This document shows, piece after piece, positions 27,232-35,909 of a stretch of DNA of 64,000 bases. Origin of the DNA: Balneicella halophila. Its GTDB lineage: Bacteria > Bacteroidota > Bacteroidia > Bacteroidales > Balneicellaceae. The position numbers and the translations under genes were made by a program. The notes beneath the pieces were generated by a model. The model saw only the letters and a list, made by a program, of their open reading frames with translations. It ran no database searches and was not told where the DNA came from. Within the stretch, counting starts at the first letter, position 1, and every line of letters starts with the position of its first letter. The stretch is taken from positions 868,001-932,000 of the forward strand of contig NZ_QENZ01000003.1 of the NCBI RefSeq assembly GCF_003096835.1, in the 5' to 3' direction.

Positions 27232-29268
27232 TTATTTAATCATTCCTACGCTTCGTTTAACAAATGCGGCTAAATCTTCTCCTTTAAGCATATTGTTTGA
27301 TAAGAGGGCAAGGTCAGTTAATTGCTTTACTAACTCATTATCCTTACCAAAATTACTTAGCAATTCTTCTTTTTGTTTTCGTTCACTGCTTAATTTCTCC
27401 GTTAATTTTTCTCGCTTGTCTTTCTTAACTTCGTCAGCATCTTTAGACTCATCTATAGCCTTTTCTTCTGCTTCCAGTTTTGCAATTTTTTCATTAAAAG
27501 GAGTAATCTCTCCTTCTAATTTCTCTTCTTTATCTTTTATAATTCGTTTTACTAATTCATGGTCTGTATTTACAATAAGAGTGTAAGAGTCAGGCATTTC
27601 TCCGTAGAAATTCATTCCACCACCACCCATAGCGGACATATCTTTCATACGACGCATAAATTCTGCTTGAGTTATCAATACCGGTTGTGCATTTTCACCC
27701 AAGGCTTCAAAGTTTACCATATAATTTATCTTTTCACTTTGCAGTGGAGCACTGAAAATTGGTGCTAAGTCAGTACGTTCTTGTTCGGTGAGTGAGCTTT
27801 CAGTTGTTTCATCTTTTACTATCAACTTATTTACGACATCTGCATCTACGCGAGTATAGCGTTTATTGCTATCCTTTTGCTCTAAGAAGTTAATAAAATG
27901 CGTGTCTAATTGCCCGTCCATTAGCAATACATCATAGCCTTTATCTTTTGCTACTTGGATGTAGCTGTATTGTGCATCTTTATCTTGAGAGTACAAGAAA
28001 ATAACATTATTATCCTTGTCAGTTTGATTCTCTTTCACAAGATTTTCATATTCCTCAAGTGTAAAATATTTTCCTTCGATGTTTTCCAATAAGAAGAATG
28101 GTTTTGCTCGCTCAGCAAATTTCTCATCAGTTAGCATGCCGTATTGCACGAAGATGCGTAAGTCATTCCACTTTTCTTCAAATGAAGCACGGTCATTTTT
28201 AAATAAATCATGCAGGCTGTCAGCCACTTTTTTGGTAATGTGATTTGATATTTTTCTTACATTACTGTCACTTTGCAGATAGGAACGTGAAACGTTTAGT
28301 GGTATATCAGGCGAATCAATAACACCGTGAAGTAGTGTTAAGAATTCTGGAACAATATCTTCTACGGAATCCGTCACAAAAACTTGGTTGGAGTAGAGCT
28401 GGATTTTGTTCTTCTGAATCTCCATATTGTTCTTAATCTTAGGGAAATAAAGAATTCCGGTAAGATTAAATGGATAATCTACGTTCAAGTGAATATGAAA
28501 CATAGGATTTTCTGCAAATGGATACAGTTGATGATAGAATGCATCATAATCCTCCTGTTTTAAATCTGCAGGAGCCTTTGTCCATGTTGGGTTAGTATCA
28601 TTAACGATAAGAACTTCATCAGTTTCAATTTCTTTACCGTCTTTCCAGTCTTTCTTTTTTCCAAATGCAATTGGAATAGGAAGAAATTTACAGTATTTAT
28701 TCAATAATTCTTTGATGCGTGGCTCTTCCAAGAATTCTTTTTCATCCTCAGAAATATGCATAATAATATCAGTACCGCGCTCAGTTTTAGTTCCTTTTTT
28801 CAGCGTGTACTCAGGAGTTCCATCACAAGTCCAATGTGCAGGCTCTGCACCTTCTTGATAGGAAAGTGTTTGAATCTCTACCTGGTCTGATACCATAAAT
28901 GATGAATAAAAACCTAAACCAAAGTGACCAATAATAGCATTTGCTTTATCCTTATATTTATCTAAAAATTCTTCAGCACCGGAAAATGCAATTTGGTTAA
29001 TATATTTTTTTATTTCATCTTTAGTCATTCCGATACCTTTATCGGAAATTGTTAGGGTTTTTGCCTCTTTGTCGAGTTTTACCTCAATTGTAGTATCGCC
29101 AATCTCGCCTTTATATTGCCCAGTAGATGCAAGAGTGTTTAGTTTTTGAGTAGCATCAACTGCGTTAGCAATAATTTCACGTAAAAAAATGTCGTGATTC
29201 GAGTATAAAAACTTTTTGATAATCGGGAACAAGTCTTGACTTGTAACTCCTATTTTTCCTTTAGCCAT
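27232..29268 (-). CDS. htpG: Molecular chaperone HtpG (Hsp90)
   Basis: 678 residues, slightly longer than E. coli HtpG (624), as is usual in Bacteroidota. N-terminal GHKL ATPase boxes are clear: REIIANAVDATQKL, ISDKGIGMTKDEI, GHFGLGFYSSFMVSD and RGTDIIMHI. The middle domain has LPLNVSRSYLQSD (here IPLNVSRSYLQ) with the conserved Arg. The charged segment near the C-terminus (KLEAEEKAIDESKDADEVKKDKREK) is an insertion compared with E. coli. It is an ATP-driven cytosolic chaperone for late folding. It is monocistronic; no CIRCE or other heat-shock operator was recognised upstream. Confidence 0.97.
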   Translation of the reverse strand: MAKGKIGVTSQDLFPIIKKFLYSNHDIFLREIIANAVDATQKLNTLASTGQYKGEIGDTTIEVKLDKEAKTLTISDKGIGMTKDEIKKYINQIAFSGAEEFLDKYKDKANAIIGHFGLGFYSSFMVSDQVEIQTLSYQEGAEPAHWTCDGTPEYTLKKGTKTERGTDIIMHISEDEKEFLEEPRIKELLNKYCKFLPIPIAFGKKKDWKDGKEIETDEVLIVNDTNPTWTKAPADLKQEDYDAFYHQLYPFAENPMFHIHLNVDYPFNLTGILYFPKIKNNMEIQKNKIQLYSNQVFVTDSVEDIVPEFLTLLHGVIDSPDIPLNVSRSYLQSDSNVRKISNHITKKVADSLHDLFKNDRASFEEKWNDLRIFVQYGMLTDEKFAERAKPFFLLENIEGKYFTLEEYENLVKENQTDKDNNVIFLYSQDKDAQYSYIQVAKDKGYDVLLMDGQLDTHFINFLEQKDSNKRYTRVDADVVNKLIVKDETTESSLTEQERTDLAPIFSAPLQSEKINYMVNFEALGENAQPVLITQAEFMRRMKDMSAMGGGGMNFYGEMPDSYTLIVNTDHELVKRIIKDKEEKLEGEITPFNEKIAKLEAEEKAIDESKDADEVKKDKREKLTEKLSSERKQKEELLSNFGKDNELVKQLTDLALLSNNMLKGEDLAAFVKRSVGMIK

Positions 29269-29392
29269 AATGCTTATATTTTTAGTTATTTATTTTTTTC
29301 TGATTACGGCTGATAAGAAGACAAAAAAAATACCAATAGATGAAGACTGCCATATCGACAGAATATGTGACAGGCTTATAACGGTTGGCGTT

Positions 29393-30895
29393 TTACTCTT
29401 GCAATTCTAATATTACATCAGACAGATAGTCGGCGATAAGTGAGGCGGTAAAGGTTTCTGGTGCGTGATTTGTTGTGTAAATTTCCGCTGTACGACCGTG
29501 AATATAAACTCCAAAACAACTTGCCTCTCTCGGAGAATATCCTTGTGCCAATAATCCTGTGATAATGCCAGTAAGTACGTCTCCGCTACCTGCTGTGGCA
29601 AGTGCATTATTCCCCGTACTGTTAAAGTAAAATGCTTCCTTTGTGGCTGTTAAAGTGTATGCACCTTTCACAACAAGGATAATGGAATATTTTTCCACAA
29701 AAATTTTTATTTTTTCCAATTTCTCGTAATCATTATCCCATTTGCCGATAAGACGTTCCAATTCTTTCGGATGTGGCGTTAAAATACTATTCTTTGGCAA
29801 TAGCGTGAGCAATTCTTTATTTAGAGCTAAGCAATTCAACGCATCTGCATCTACAACTAAAGGTGTTTTGTTGTTTTGTAGAAACTTTTTAAATCCGGCT
29901 AGTGTTAGGTCTGAAGTGCCCATTCCTGGACCTATCTCTATAACGGTTGCATTTATTGTGGGAGTAAAGTCAGCCAATTCAATTTCATGGTCAGTCTCAG
30001 CCATAACTTCTGGTAGAGCAGTTTGCATTATTGTGTAGCCACATTTTGGAATGTAGGCAGTAACCAAGCCACTACCAATTTTAAGTGCAGCTTTTGCTGA
30101 AAGGGTAGGAGCTCCTATTTTACCATAACTTCCCCCGATTATTAGGCTGTGTCCATAGGTTCCTTTGTGTGCCCATTTGTCGTTGCGAGCTTTGTAAGTG
30201 GCTTTGGCTTCCTGAGCTGTAAAATAGTGATATTTTGTAGGAAGTTTATTGATAAATGATGTGTTGAGTTTAATGTCAAGAATTGTCCAATCTTTTATAA
30301 AATTTTTATTGTCCGGAAGGAAAAATGCCAATTTAGGAACTTGAAAAGTAAGGGTATGGTGAGCTTTAATTACTGAATCTTTTGCTGTTACAGATTTTCC
30401 AGAAAATAGACCTGAAGGAATGTCAATAGCGATTACCGTAGCTTTGGCTTCATTAATGTACTGAATTAAGTTCTTTGAAAGACCCTCTGGAGCTCTATTG
30501 AGTCCATTTCCGAATATCGCATCAATAATGAGGTCTCTTGGAGAGAGCTTTGGCAAATCTTCTTGTTTTTCGATGAAAACAATCTTTGCGCAAACATCAT
30601 CTAACCTTTTTAAATTGATTGAAAACTCTTCAGTTTGCTTGTTGCCAAGAGGAAGAATAAATGTCTTAACACTGAAACCTTTATTTTTTAGTAATCGTGC
30701 AATAACCAATCCATCTCCACCATTGTTGCCTGTCCCGCAAAATACTTTAACTGACTTTGTATTTTCAAAATTTGAGGAAATCCACTCAAAACATTTTGTG
30801 GCAGCTCGCTCCATGAGATTAACTGGGGATATAGGCTCATTCTTTATAGTATAATGATCAGCTTCAGCAATTTGCTTGGGAGATAATATTTTCAT
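29393..30895 (-). CDS. nnr: Bifunctional NAD(P)H-hydrate epimerase / ADP-dependent dehydratase
   Basis: 500 residues. The N-terminal YjeF_N epimerase domain (about 1-215) has VFCGTGNNGGDGLVIARLL and IDAIFGNGLNR. The C-terminal carbohydrate-kinase-like dehydratase (about 225-500) has HKGTYGHSLIIGGSYGKIGAP, DADALNCL, LTPHPKELERL, and NNALATAGSGDVLTGIITGLLAQG with the catalytic Asp. It repairs NADHX and NADPHX made by damage of NAD(P)H. It lies downstream of the rprXY-like pair but is separated from it by a clear minus-strand terminator, so it should have its own promoter. Confidence 0.96.
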   Translation of the reverse strand: MKILSPKQIAEADHYTIKNEPISPVNLMERAATKCFEWISSNFENTKSVKVFCGTGNNGGDGLVIARLLKNKGFSVKTFILPLGNKQTEEFSINLKRLDDVCAKIVFIEKQEDLPKLSPRDLIIDAIFGNGLNRAPEGLSKNLIQYINEAKATVIAIDIPSGLFSGKSVTAKDSVIKAHHTLTFQVPKLAFFLPDNKNFIKDWTILDIKLNTSFINKLPTKYHYFTAQEAKATYKARNDKWAHKGTYGHSLIIGGSYGKIGAPTLSAKAALKIGSGLVTAYIPKCGYTIMQTALPEVMAETDHEIELADFTPTINATVIEIGPGMGTSDLTLAGFKKFLQNNKTPLVVDADALNCLALNKELLTLLPKNSILTPHPKELERLIGKWDNDYEKLEKIKIFVEKYSIILVVKGAYTLTATKEAFYFNSTGNNALATAGSGDVLTGIITGLLAQGYSPREASCFGVYIHGRTAEIYTTNHAPETFTASLIADYLSDVILELQE

Positions 30896-30916
30896 AGTTT
30901 AAAGACATTCAATTTA

Positions 30917-30956
30917 TAAAAAAAGGAAATAGTTGCCTGTACAAACAATATTTCCT
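30917..30956 (-). terminator. Terminator of the two-component operon
   Basis: On the minus strand AGGAAATATTG pairs with CAACTATTTCCT (one bulge), followed by seven Ts. It separates the response regulator gene from the hydrate-repair gene. Confidence 0.8.
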
Positions 30957-30982
30957 CTTCCAATAATTTCCTGTGGTTTCTT

Positions 30983-31672
30983 TTACATAATTAATTTGTA
31001 ACCTTTGCCGTGCACGTTTATAATTTCAACACCTTCTTCTTGTTTTAGGTGCTTTCGGAGTTTTGTAATATAAACATCCATGCTTCGTGCATTGAAATAG
31101 TTATCATCGTCCCAAATCGCTTTTAAAGCAATATTTCGCTCCATCACTCTATTTGCATTGATAGCGAGCATACGTAACAATTCAGACTCTTTTGTTGTAA
31201 GTTTTATGATAGTTCCATCTTCCTGAGTCATAATTTGTTTTTCAGGATTGAATTTTAAAGAACCAATTTGAAATTCCTTAGGAGCATCTTGTTCCATAGG
31301 TTTTATACGACGGAGTATGGCTTCTATTCTAAGTAAAAGCTCCTCCATGCTAAATGGTTTTGTGATATAATCATCAGCTCCTAACTTTAGTCCTTCCAAA
31401 ATATCCTCTTTTAAAGATTTTGCAGTAAGAAAAATAATTGGAATATCACTATTAACTTTCTTAATATCTTGTGCTAAGGTAAATCCATCTTTGTGTGGCA
31501 TCATTACATCGAAAATGCATATGTCAAAAGGCTCTTTAAGGAATGCATCATAAGCAATATTTCCATCCTCACATAAAGTTGTTTCAAAGCCCTTCGCAAT
31601 GAGATATTCTCTCAATAACATTCCTAAGTTTGCATCGTCTTCTGCTAATAATATTCTTGCTTTTGTAGTCAT
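30983..31672 (-). CDS. rprY: OmpR/PhoB-type response regulator (RprY-like)
   Basis: 229 residues. The receiver domain (1-120) has the acidic pair EDD near the start, the phospho-acceptor Asp in CIFDVMMPHKDG, Thr in FLTAK and Lys in DYITKPFS. The C-terminal winged helix has LTTKESELLRMLAIN and ARSMDVYITKLRKHLK, ending in VHGKGYKLIM. Together with the kinase gene 8 bases upstream it forms a standard two-component pair. It resembles RprXY first described in Bacteroides fragilis; the symbol is tentative, as many similar pairs exist. In Bacteroidota RprY relatives have been linked to envelope and oxidative stress. Confidence 0.93.
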   Translation of the reverse strand: MTTKARILLAEDDANLGMLLREYLIAKGFETTLCEDGNIAYDAFLKEPFDICIFDVMMPHKDGFTLAQDIKKVNSDIPIIFLTAKSLKEDILEGLKLGADDYITKPFSMEELLLRIEAILRRIKPMEQDAPKEFQIGSLKFNPEKQIMTQEDGTIIKLTTKESELLRMLAINANRVMERNIALKAIWDDDNYFNARSMDVYITKLRKHLKQEEGVEIINVHGKGYKLIM

Positions 31673-31680
31673 AATTTCTG

Positions 31681-33090
31681 TTATTTCTTAATCGGTAATG
31701 TAATGGTGAATTTACTGCCTTTTTGTGGCATACTTTCTACCTCTATTGTTCCTTTATGAGCTTCAATAACTTTCTTTACATAAGAAAGTCCAAGTCCAAA
31801 ACCTTTGATATTATGAACATTCCCGGTATGTACTCTATAGAACCTTTCAAATATCATCTTTTGATCTTCTTTCGCAATTCCTATGCCATTATCAGCAATG
31901 CTCAATACAACATGCCCATTTTTATTTTCTGTTGATATCGTTATCTCTGGGGATTCCTCAGAGTACTTCATGGCATTGTCTAAAAGATTAGCAATTACGT
32001 TGCTAATGTGCACTTCATCACCTATGATTTCATTTAAATCTGGAGATAAATGTGTAGTAACCGTACCTCCTTGTTTTTCTATGCTGATCTTAACGTTAGG
32101 TATATGTTTTTCAACCAAGGAATTCAGCTGAATGGTTTTCAGTTTTAACTTCATTTCAACCTCATCAAATACAGCCATTTGCAGTATTTTTTCTACTTGA
32201 AAACTTAAGCGCTTGCTTTCATCGGAAATCATAGAAGAATAACGATTTACACTCTCTTGGGTATTATTTAGTGTTTGATCCTTAAGCATCTGTGAGGCAA
32301 GAGAAATTGTTGAAATGGGGGTTTTAAATTCATGGGTCATATTGTTGATGAAGTCATTCTTAATCTTTGACACTTTCTTTTGACGGAAAATAATATATAT
32401 CGTGAAAGCTGAGCATAACATGAGTATTAGAATCAGAATACTTGCAGGAATAATAAAACGCAGAATATCATCAGAATAGAAATCATTTGGGCTTGTTAAG
32501 TGAATAATAAGCAAGCTTTGCGGTTTCGTTATTGAAGATATTTCATTCGGGAATAATACTTTTGAATGTCTTTCCTTACTAGTTTCATTACTATTCTTCA
32601 AAAAGTTTTTAGACATATAATTATATGTACCTGCAGTTTTTATAGCATACTCAAAATCTAAAAAAATGTTATTCTCTATGAGTGATTCTGATATATAGTT
32701 TCGTAGTTCTTCAAAATCTATACGTTCTTCGATTGGTCGTTGTGCAAAGTTGAAAAAGGTATTCATCATATCTAATGATGATGTCTTAACAAAATCCTCT
32801 TTTATGTAAATAGAGCTATTTGTTTTTTGTAATTTGTAACTATTTCTATAGGAAGAAATAGAGAGGTTTTGTTGCTTTTGGTTTTGTTCTGTGTAAAAAA
32901 GAATACGTAATTCCCGTTCCTTTTGCTCCAATTTGTTCATGACACTATTGAGTGCTATATTCACACTCATGTCTAATTGCTCTTTCTTTAACTTGCGAGC
33001 ATTTTGAAAAAACCAAGCTTGCAAAATAATAAGAGACAGCAACGCAACTCCTAAAATAATACTAACTATCCAAATGTATCGCTTCTTCAT
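31681..33090 (-). CDS. rprX: Sensor histidine kinase (RprX-like)
   Basis: 469 residues from the ATG ending at 33090; a start 16 codons earlier is possible but would lie upstream of the candidate -7 box. One membrane helix at about 6-27, a periplasmic sensor domain of about 200 residues, a second helix (about 230-252), and no obvious HAMP. The dimerisation domain has the H-box NNMTHEFKTPISTIS. The ATPase domain has the N box NLLDNAMKYS, DNGIGI and GFGLGLSYV. It should autophosphorylate and pass phosphate to the neighbouring regulator. The signal it senses is unknown. The gene is divergent from queE. Confidence 0.92.
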   Translation of the reverse strand: MKKRYIWIVSIILGVALLSLIILQAWFFQNARKLKKEQLDMSVNIALNSVMNKLEQKERELRILFYTEQNQKQQNLSISSYRNSYKLQKTNSSIYIKEDFVKTSSLDMMNTFFNFAQRPIEERIDFEELRNYISESLIENNIFLDFEYAIKTAGTYNYMSKNFLKNSNETSKERHSKVLFPNEISSITKPQSLLIIHLTSPNDFYSDDILRFIIPASILILILMLCSAFTIYIIFRQKKVSKIKNDFINNMTHEFKTPISTISLASQMLKDQTLNNTQESVNRYSSMISDESKRLSFQVEKILQMAVFDEVEMKLKLKTIQLNSLVEKHIPNVKISIEKQGGTVTTHLSPDLNEIIGDEVHISNVIANLLDNAMKYSEESPEITISTENKNGHVVLSIADNGIGIAKEDQKMIFERFYRVHTGNVHNIKGFGLGLSYVKKVIEAHKGTIEVESMPQKGSKFTITLPIKK

Positions 33091-33185
33091 TAATACAAAG
33101 TTAAAAAAAGACTTGATATACCATTTCTGGCTTAACAATCTTTAACAGGAAATAGATTTGAAGCTAAAAAGTGTACTTTTGCACC

Positions 33186-33818
33186 ATGAAAGAACAGATA
33201 GCACAGATTGAAGCAGGAAAAGCACTTCCCTTGGTGGAGGAGTTTTATACCATTCAAGGTGAGGGGTTTCATACAGGGAAAGCAGCTTATTTCATTAGGA
33301 TAGGTGGTTGTGATATAGGTTGTAGATGGTGCGATAGCAAAATCACTTGGAGTGCAGCTATGCATGGGGCAAAAAGCATAGAGGATATCGTTCATAAAGT
33401 CTTAGCAACTCCGGCAAAATCTGTAGTAGTCACAGGTGGTGAGCCAACTTTATATAATTTAAATCCTCTGACTAGCTTGCTGAAAAAGCACCAAGTAAAA
33501 ACTTTTTTAGAAACTTCAGGCGCGTATGATATCAGTGGTGATTGGGATTGGATATGCTTGTCACCAAAAACGAACAAACATCCGAAGTTGTCTTCTTTAT
33601 CTAAAGCGAATGAGCTCAAAGTTATTATTTATAATTTTGAAGAAGATATTGCTTGGGCTGAATTACAAGCCCGAAAAGTAACTAATGATTGTAAGCTGTA
33701 TTTGCAACCAGAATGGAGTAGGTTTAAAAAAAACATAGACGATATCGTTAATTATGTGAAGACCAATCCACAATGGGAACTTTCCTTGCAAAGTCATAAA
33801 TTTGCAGGTGTTCCTTAA
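33186..33818 (+). CDS. queE: 7-carboxy-7-deazaguanine synthase (radical SAM)
   Basis: 210 residues from the ATG at 33186; a GTG 15 bases upstream is less likely. The N-terminus EEFYTIQGEGFHTGKAAYFIRIGGC is characteristic of QueE, followed by the cluster-binding Cys42, Cys46 and Cys49 (CDIGCRWC, the CX3CX2C radical-SAM motif), then VVTGGEPTLYN for SAM binding. It converts 6-carboxy-tetrahydropterin to the deazaguanine core in queuosine synthesis. Other que genes are not in the window. A TACTTTTG at 33174-33181 would place the transcript start almost on the ATG. Confidence 0.94.
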   Translation: MKEQIAQIEAGKALPLVEEFYTIQGEGFHTGKAAYFIRIGGCDIGCRWCDSKITWSAAMHGAKSIEDIVHKVLATPAKSVVVTGGEPTLYNLNPLTSLLKKHQVKTFLETSGAYDISGDWDWICLSPKTNKHPKLSSLSKANELKVIIYNFEEDIAWAELQARKVTNDCKLYLQPEWSRFKKNIDDIVNYVKTNPQWELSLQSHKFAGVP

Positions 33819-33882
33819 TATGTTGTTTATTAGCTGTTTAGTGGTCTTTAGGTAGGTTTTTTCATAACAATTAGGTGTTTTT

Positions 33883-33914
33883 TTTGTGATTTTAAAAATA
33901 AGAACCTATCTTTG
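33883..33914 (+). promoter_or_regulatory. Bacteroidota-type promoter of the tRNA-Lys pair
   Basis: TTTG (33883-33886), 20-base spacer, TATCTTTG (33907-33914): a full consensus match, 35 bases before the first tRNA. Confidence 0.82.
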
Positions 33915-33949
33915 CAACGCTTTTTACAAAGGCATTTTTTGTTTTTAAG

Positions 33950-34022
33950 GATTCCGTAGCTCAGCTGGTAGAGCACTTGACTTTTAATCAAGGGGTCCTG
34001 GGTTCGAACCCCAGCGGGATCA
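33950..34022 (+). tRNA. tRNA-Lys (anticodon TTT), copy 1
   Basis: Acceptor GATTCCG/CGGGATC, D arm GCTC/GAGC, anticodon stem CTTGA/TCAAG around CTTTTAA, T arm with GGTTCGAACC. Discriminator A, CCA not encoded. Confidence 0.97.
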
Positions 34023-34057
34023 CAAATTTATACTAAATAAATGTTTTTTGTTTTAAG

Positions 34058-34130
34058 GATTCCGTAGCTCAGCTGGTAGAGCACTTGACTTTTAATCAAG
34101 GGGTCCTGGGTTCGAACCCCAGCGGGATCA
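34058..34130 (+). tRNA. tRNA-Lys (anticodon TTT), copy 2
   Basis: Identical to the first copy over all 73 bases and preceded by a very similar T-rich leader, so the unit of about 108 bases is a tandem duplication. It shares the promoter and ends at the terminator that follows. Confidence 0.97.
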
Positions 34131-34136
34131 CAAAGA

Positions 34137-34171
34137 AACTATCTCTTGTAAATTAAGAGGTAGTTTTTTTG
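34137..34171 (+). terminator. Terminator of the tRNA-Lys pair
   Basis: An 11-bp stem (AACTATCTCTT with AAGAGGTAGTT, one G-U), 7-base loop, then a run of Ts. Confidence 0.9.
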
Positions 34172-34259
34172 TTTCTATAGCTAATATTATTGCCGACTAT
34201 TAGTTCTTTTTATCCCACGAAAGTCTATGATTGCTACATTTTGCTAACTTTGTAAGGGT

Positions 34260-35180
34260 ATGGAAATTCTGGTAAAAGATATCTATAAAAGTTTTAAAGG
34301 GATTGAGTGTATCAGTGACGTTAGCTTTACCGCCTACGCTAATGAGATTGTGGGTGTACTAGCTCCACGAGGAAGTGGTAAAACTTTACTGTTAAATTTA
34401 TTGAGTCATAAAAGCCTTCCTGATGCTGGAACAATAGAATTTATAATTGATGAGAAACCCTTAACTAATAAAGATATTCCCCAAAATGTAGGATATTTAG
34501 ATGCAGATAATCCACTATATCCTTATATGACTGCTTATGATTATCTTACGTTTTCTGCAAGTTTCTATAAACTCCCAAGCTATTTGCGTAGAGATAGAGT
34601 GAGGAATTTAATTAAAATTTGTGGTATCTCTCATTGGAAACATAAACTGGTCTCTGAACTTTCAAAAGGGCAGAAGCAAAGATTGGGTATTGCACAGGCT
34701 ATGATTCATAATCCTGCATTTTTACTCTTAGACGAACCTGTCAGTGGTTTGGATCCGAAACAGTCGGAACAATTGTATGAGTTGATAAGAGAGTTTGGGA
34801 AAGAACGTACGATTATTCTTACATCAAGCCGTATGCGCGATATGGAGAATATGTGTGATACTATGCTCGTTTTGTCTAACGGTAAAGTGCTGGCTAAGGG
34901 CACGGTAGAGGAATTGCAACAAGAAGTTGCCAATAGCAGTATTTTAAAAATAGAAATAAAGGCTACTGATAGTACACGGGTATATGAAGCACTGCAACAA
35001 ATAGATTACATACAGATTGTGAAATACAAAGGGTTTAGTTTTGATATCCATACAACTCATGAAGATCGATTTGCTAGAGAACTCTTCAATATATGTGTTG
35101 ATAATAATTGGTATATTAGACGCTTAGTGGCTGCCGAAAAAACTTTGGAAGATACGTTTAAACAGTTGAGAAAGAATTAA
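34260..35180 (+). CDS. GldA-like ABC transporter ATPase with degenerate Q- and H-loops
   Basis: 306 residues, the length of GldA. Walker A is APRGSGKT (35-42) instead of GPNGAGKS. Where GldA has GYLPEHNPLY, this has GYLDADNPLY, so the Q-loop position is Ala82. The signature LSKGQKQR (134-141), Walker B FLLLDEP (154-160) and D-loop SGLDP are normal. The switch His of the H-loop is Arg191 (TSSRM; codon CGT at 34830-34832, one transition from CAT). Lys41, Thr42 and the catalytic Glu159 remain, so ATP binding is likely but hydrolysis may be slow or uncoupled. It heads a three-gene operon with a permease (6 bases on) and a GldG-like protein, forming a second Gld-type transporter. Confidence 0.9.
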   Translation: MEILVKDIYKSFKGIECISDVSFTAYANEIVGVLAPRGSGKTLLLNLLSHKSLPDAGTIEFIIDEKPLTNKDIPQNVGYLDADNPLYPYMTAYDYLTFSASFYKLPSYLRRDRVRNLIKICGISHWKHKLVSELSKGQKQRLGIAQAMIHNPAFLLLDEPVSGLDPKQSEQLYELIREFGKERTIILTSSRMRDMENMCDTMLVLSNGKVLAKGTVEELQQEVANSSILKIEIKATDSTRVYEALQQIDYIQIVKYKGFSFDIHTTHEDRFARELFNICVDNNWYIRRLVAAEKTLEDTFKQLRKN

Positions 35181-35186
35181 AACAAG

Positions 35187-35909
35187 GTGAAAGCGATTTT
35201 GAATATAACGAGGAAGGAATTACGACGGTGGTTGTCTATGCCATCATTTTATATTCTTTTAGGTCTTTTTTTAATGTCTGTAGGTTTGTACACATGGTTT
35301 TTCCATGCACAAGATTCTTTTTTCGATATTGAAAGAGTATTTCCTGCATCTTTAGGTGCTATCTATTGGGGATTAGCCATATTCGCACCTATATTGTCAA
35401 CAGGTGTTATTATGGAGGAAAAAAAGACAAATATGTTCAAAGTTCTGTTGGTGAAGCCCATTAGTGTTAGAAAAATTGTTGTTGGTAAATTGGGAGCTAT
35501 AGTTGTTGTCCTTGCGATCTTTTTAGTATTGAGTTCGTTACATTATCTAAGCATTCTATCAATATCAGCGATAAACTTTCATTATGTTGCTAGAAATTAT
35601 TTATTTTTATGTTTACTAGGTATTGCATATGCATCGATTAGTATGTCTGTTGCATCATTTTTTTATCATTATTGGAAGAGTTATTTGTTCTCTTACTTAA
35701 TAATATTTTTTGTTCATTTTTTTGCGAATCTATTAGGTAGTTTAAGCATAGCTGAGGTTCAGATTATCTTCAATTATATTGGATTGTATGCTCACTTCGA
35801 TTATTTCCTTTCAGGAGGTTTTGCTTTGAGTACATGTGTGTATTTGCTTTCAATAACTACTATTGGAACCGCTATTACTATTTATAAATTAGGTCGAGAT
35901 AACTCATGA
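35187..35909 (+). CDS. GldF-like ABC permease of the second Gld-type system
   Basis: 240 residues with six predicted helices. The start KAILNITRKELRRWLSMPSFYILLG and the loop MEEKKTNMFKVLLVKPISVRKIVVGK correspond position by position to GldF (KEIALYFGSPMAYIV; YRTKKSLLLFTRPLSTWDIIMGK), although sequence identity is clearly low. I infer that it makes the membrane part of a transporter with the ATPase before it and the GldG-like protein after it. Its start ATG-equivalent is GTG at 35187. The stop overlaps the next start by four bases (ATGA), a sign of translational coupling. Confidence 0.85.
   Translation: MKAILNITRKELRRWLSMPSFYILLGLFLMSVGLYTWFFHAQDSFFDIERVFPASLGAIYWGLAIFAPILSTGVIMEEKKTNMFKVLLVKPISVRKIVVGKLGAIVVVLAIFLVLSSLHYLSILSISAINFHYVARNYLFLCLLGIAYASISMSVASFFYHYWKSYLFSYLIIFFVHFFANLLGSLSIAEVQIIFNYIGLYAHFDYFLSGGFALSTCVYLLSITTIGTAITIYKLGRDNS

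Noticed and set aside
33132-33395. 87-residue minus-strand frame over queE
   Set aside because: It is antisense to the radical-SAM Cys cluster of queE; its many Cys residues come from that.
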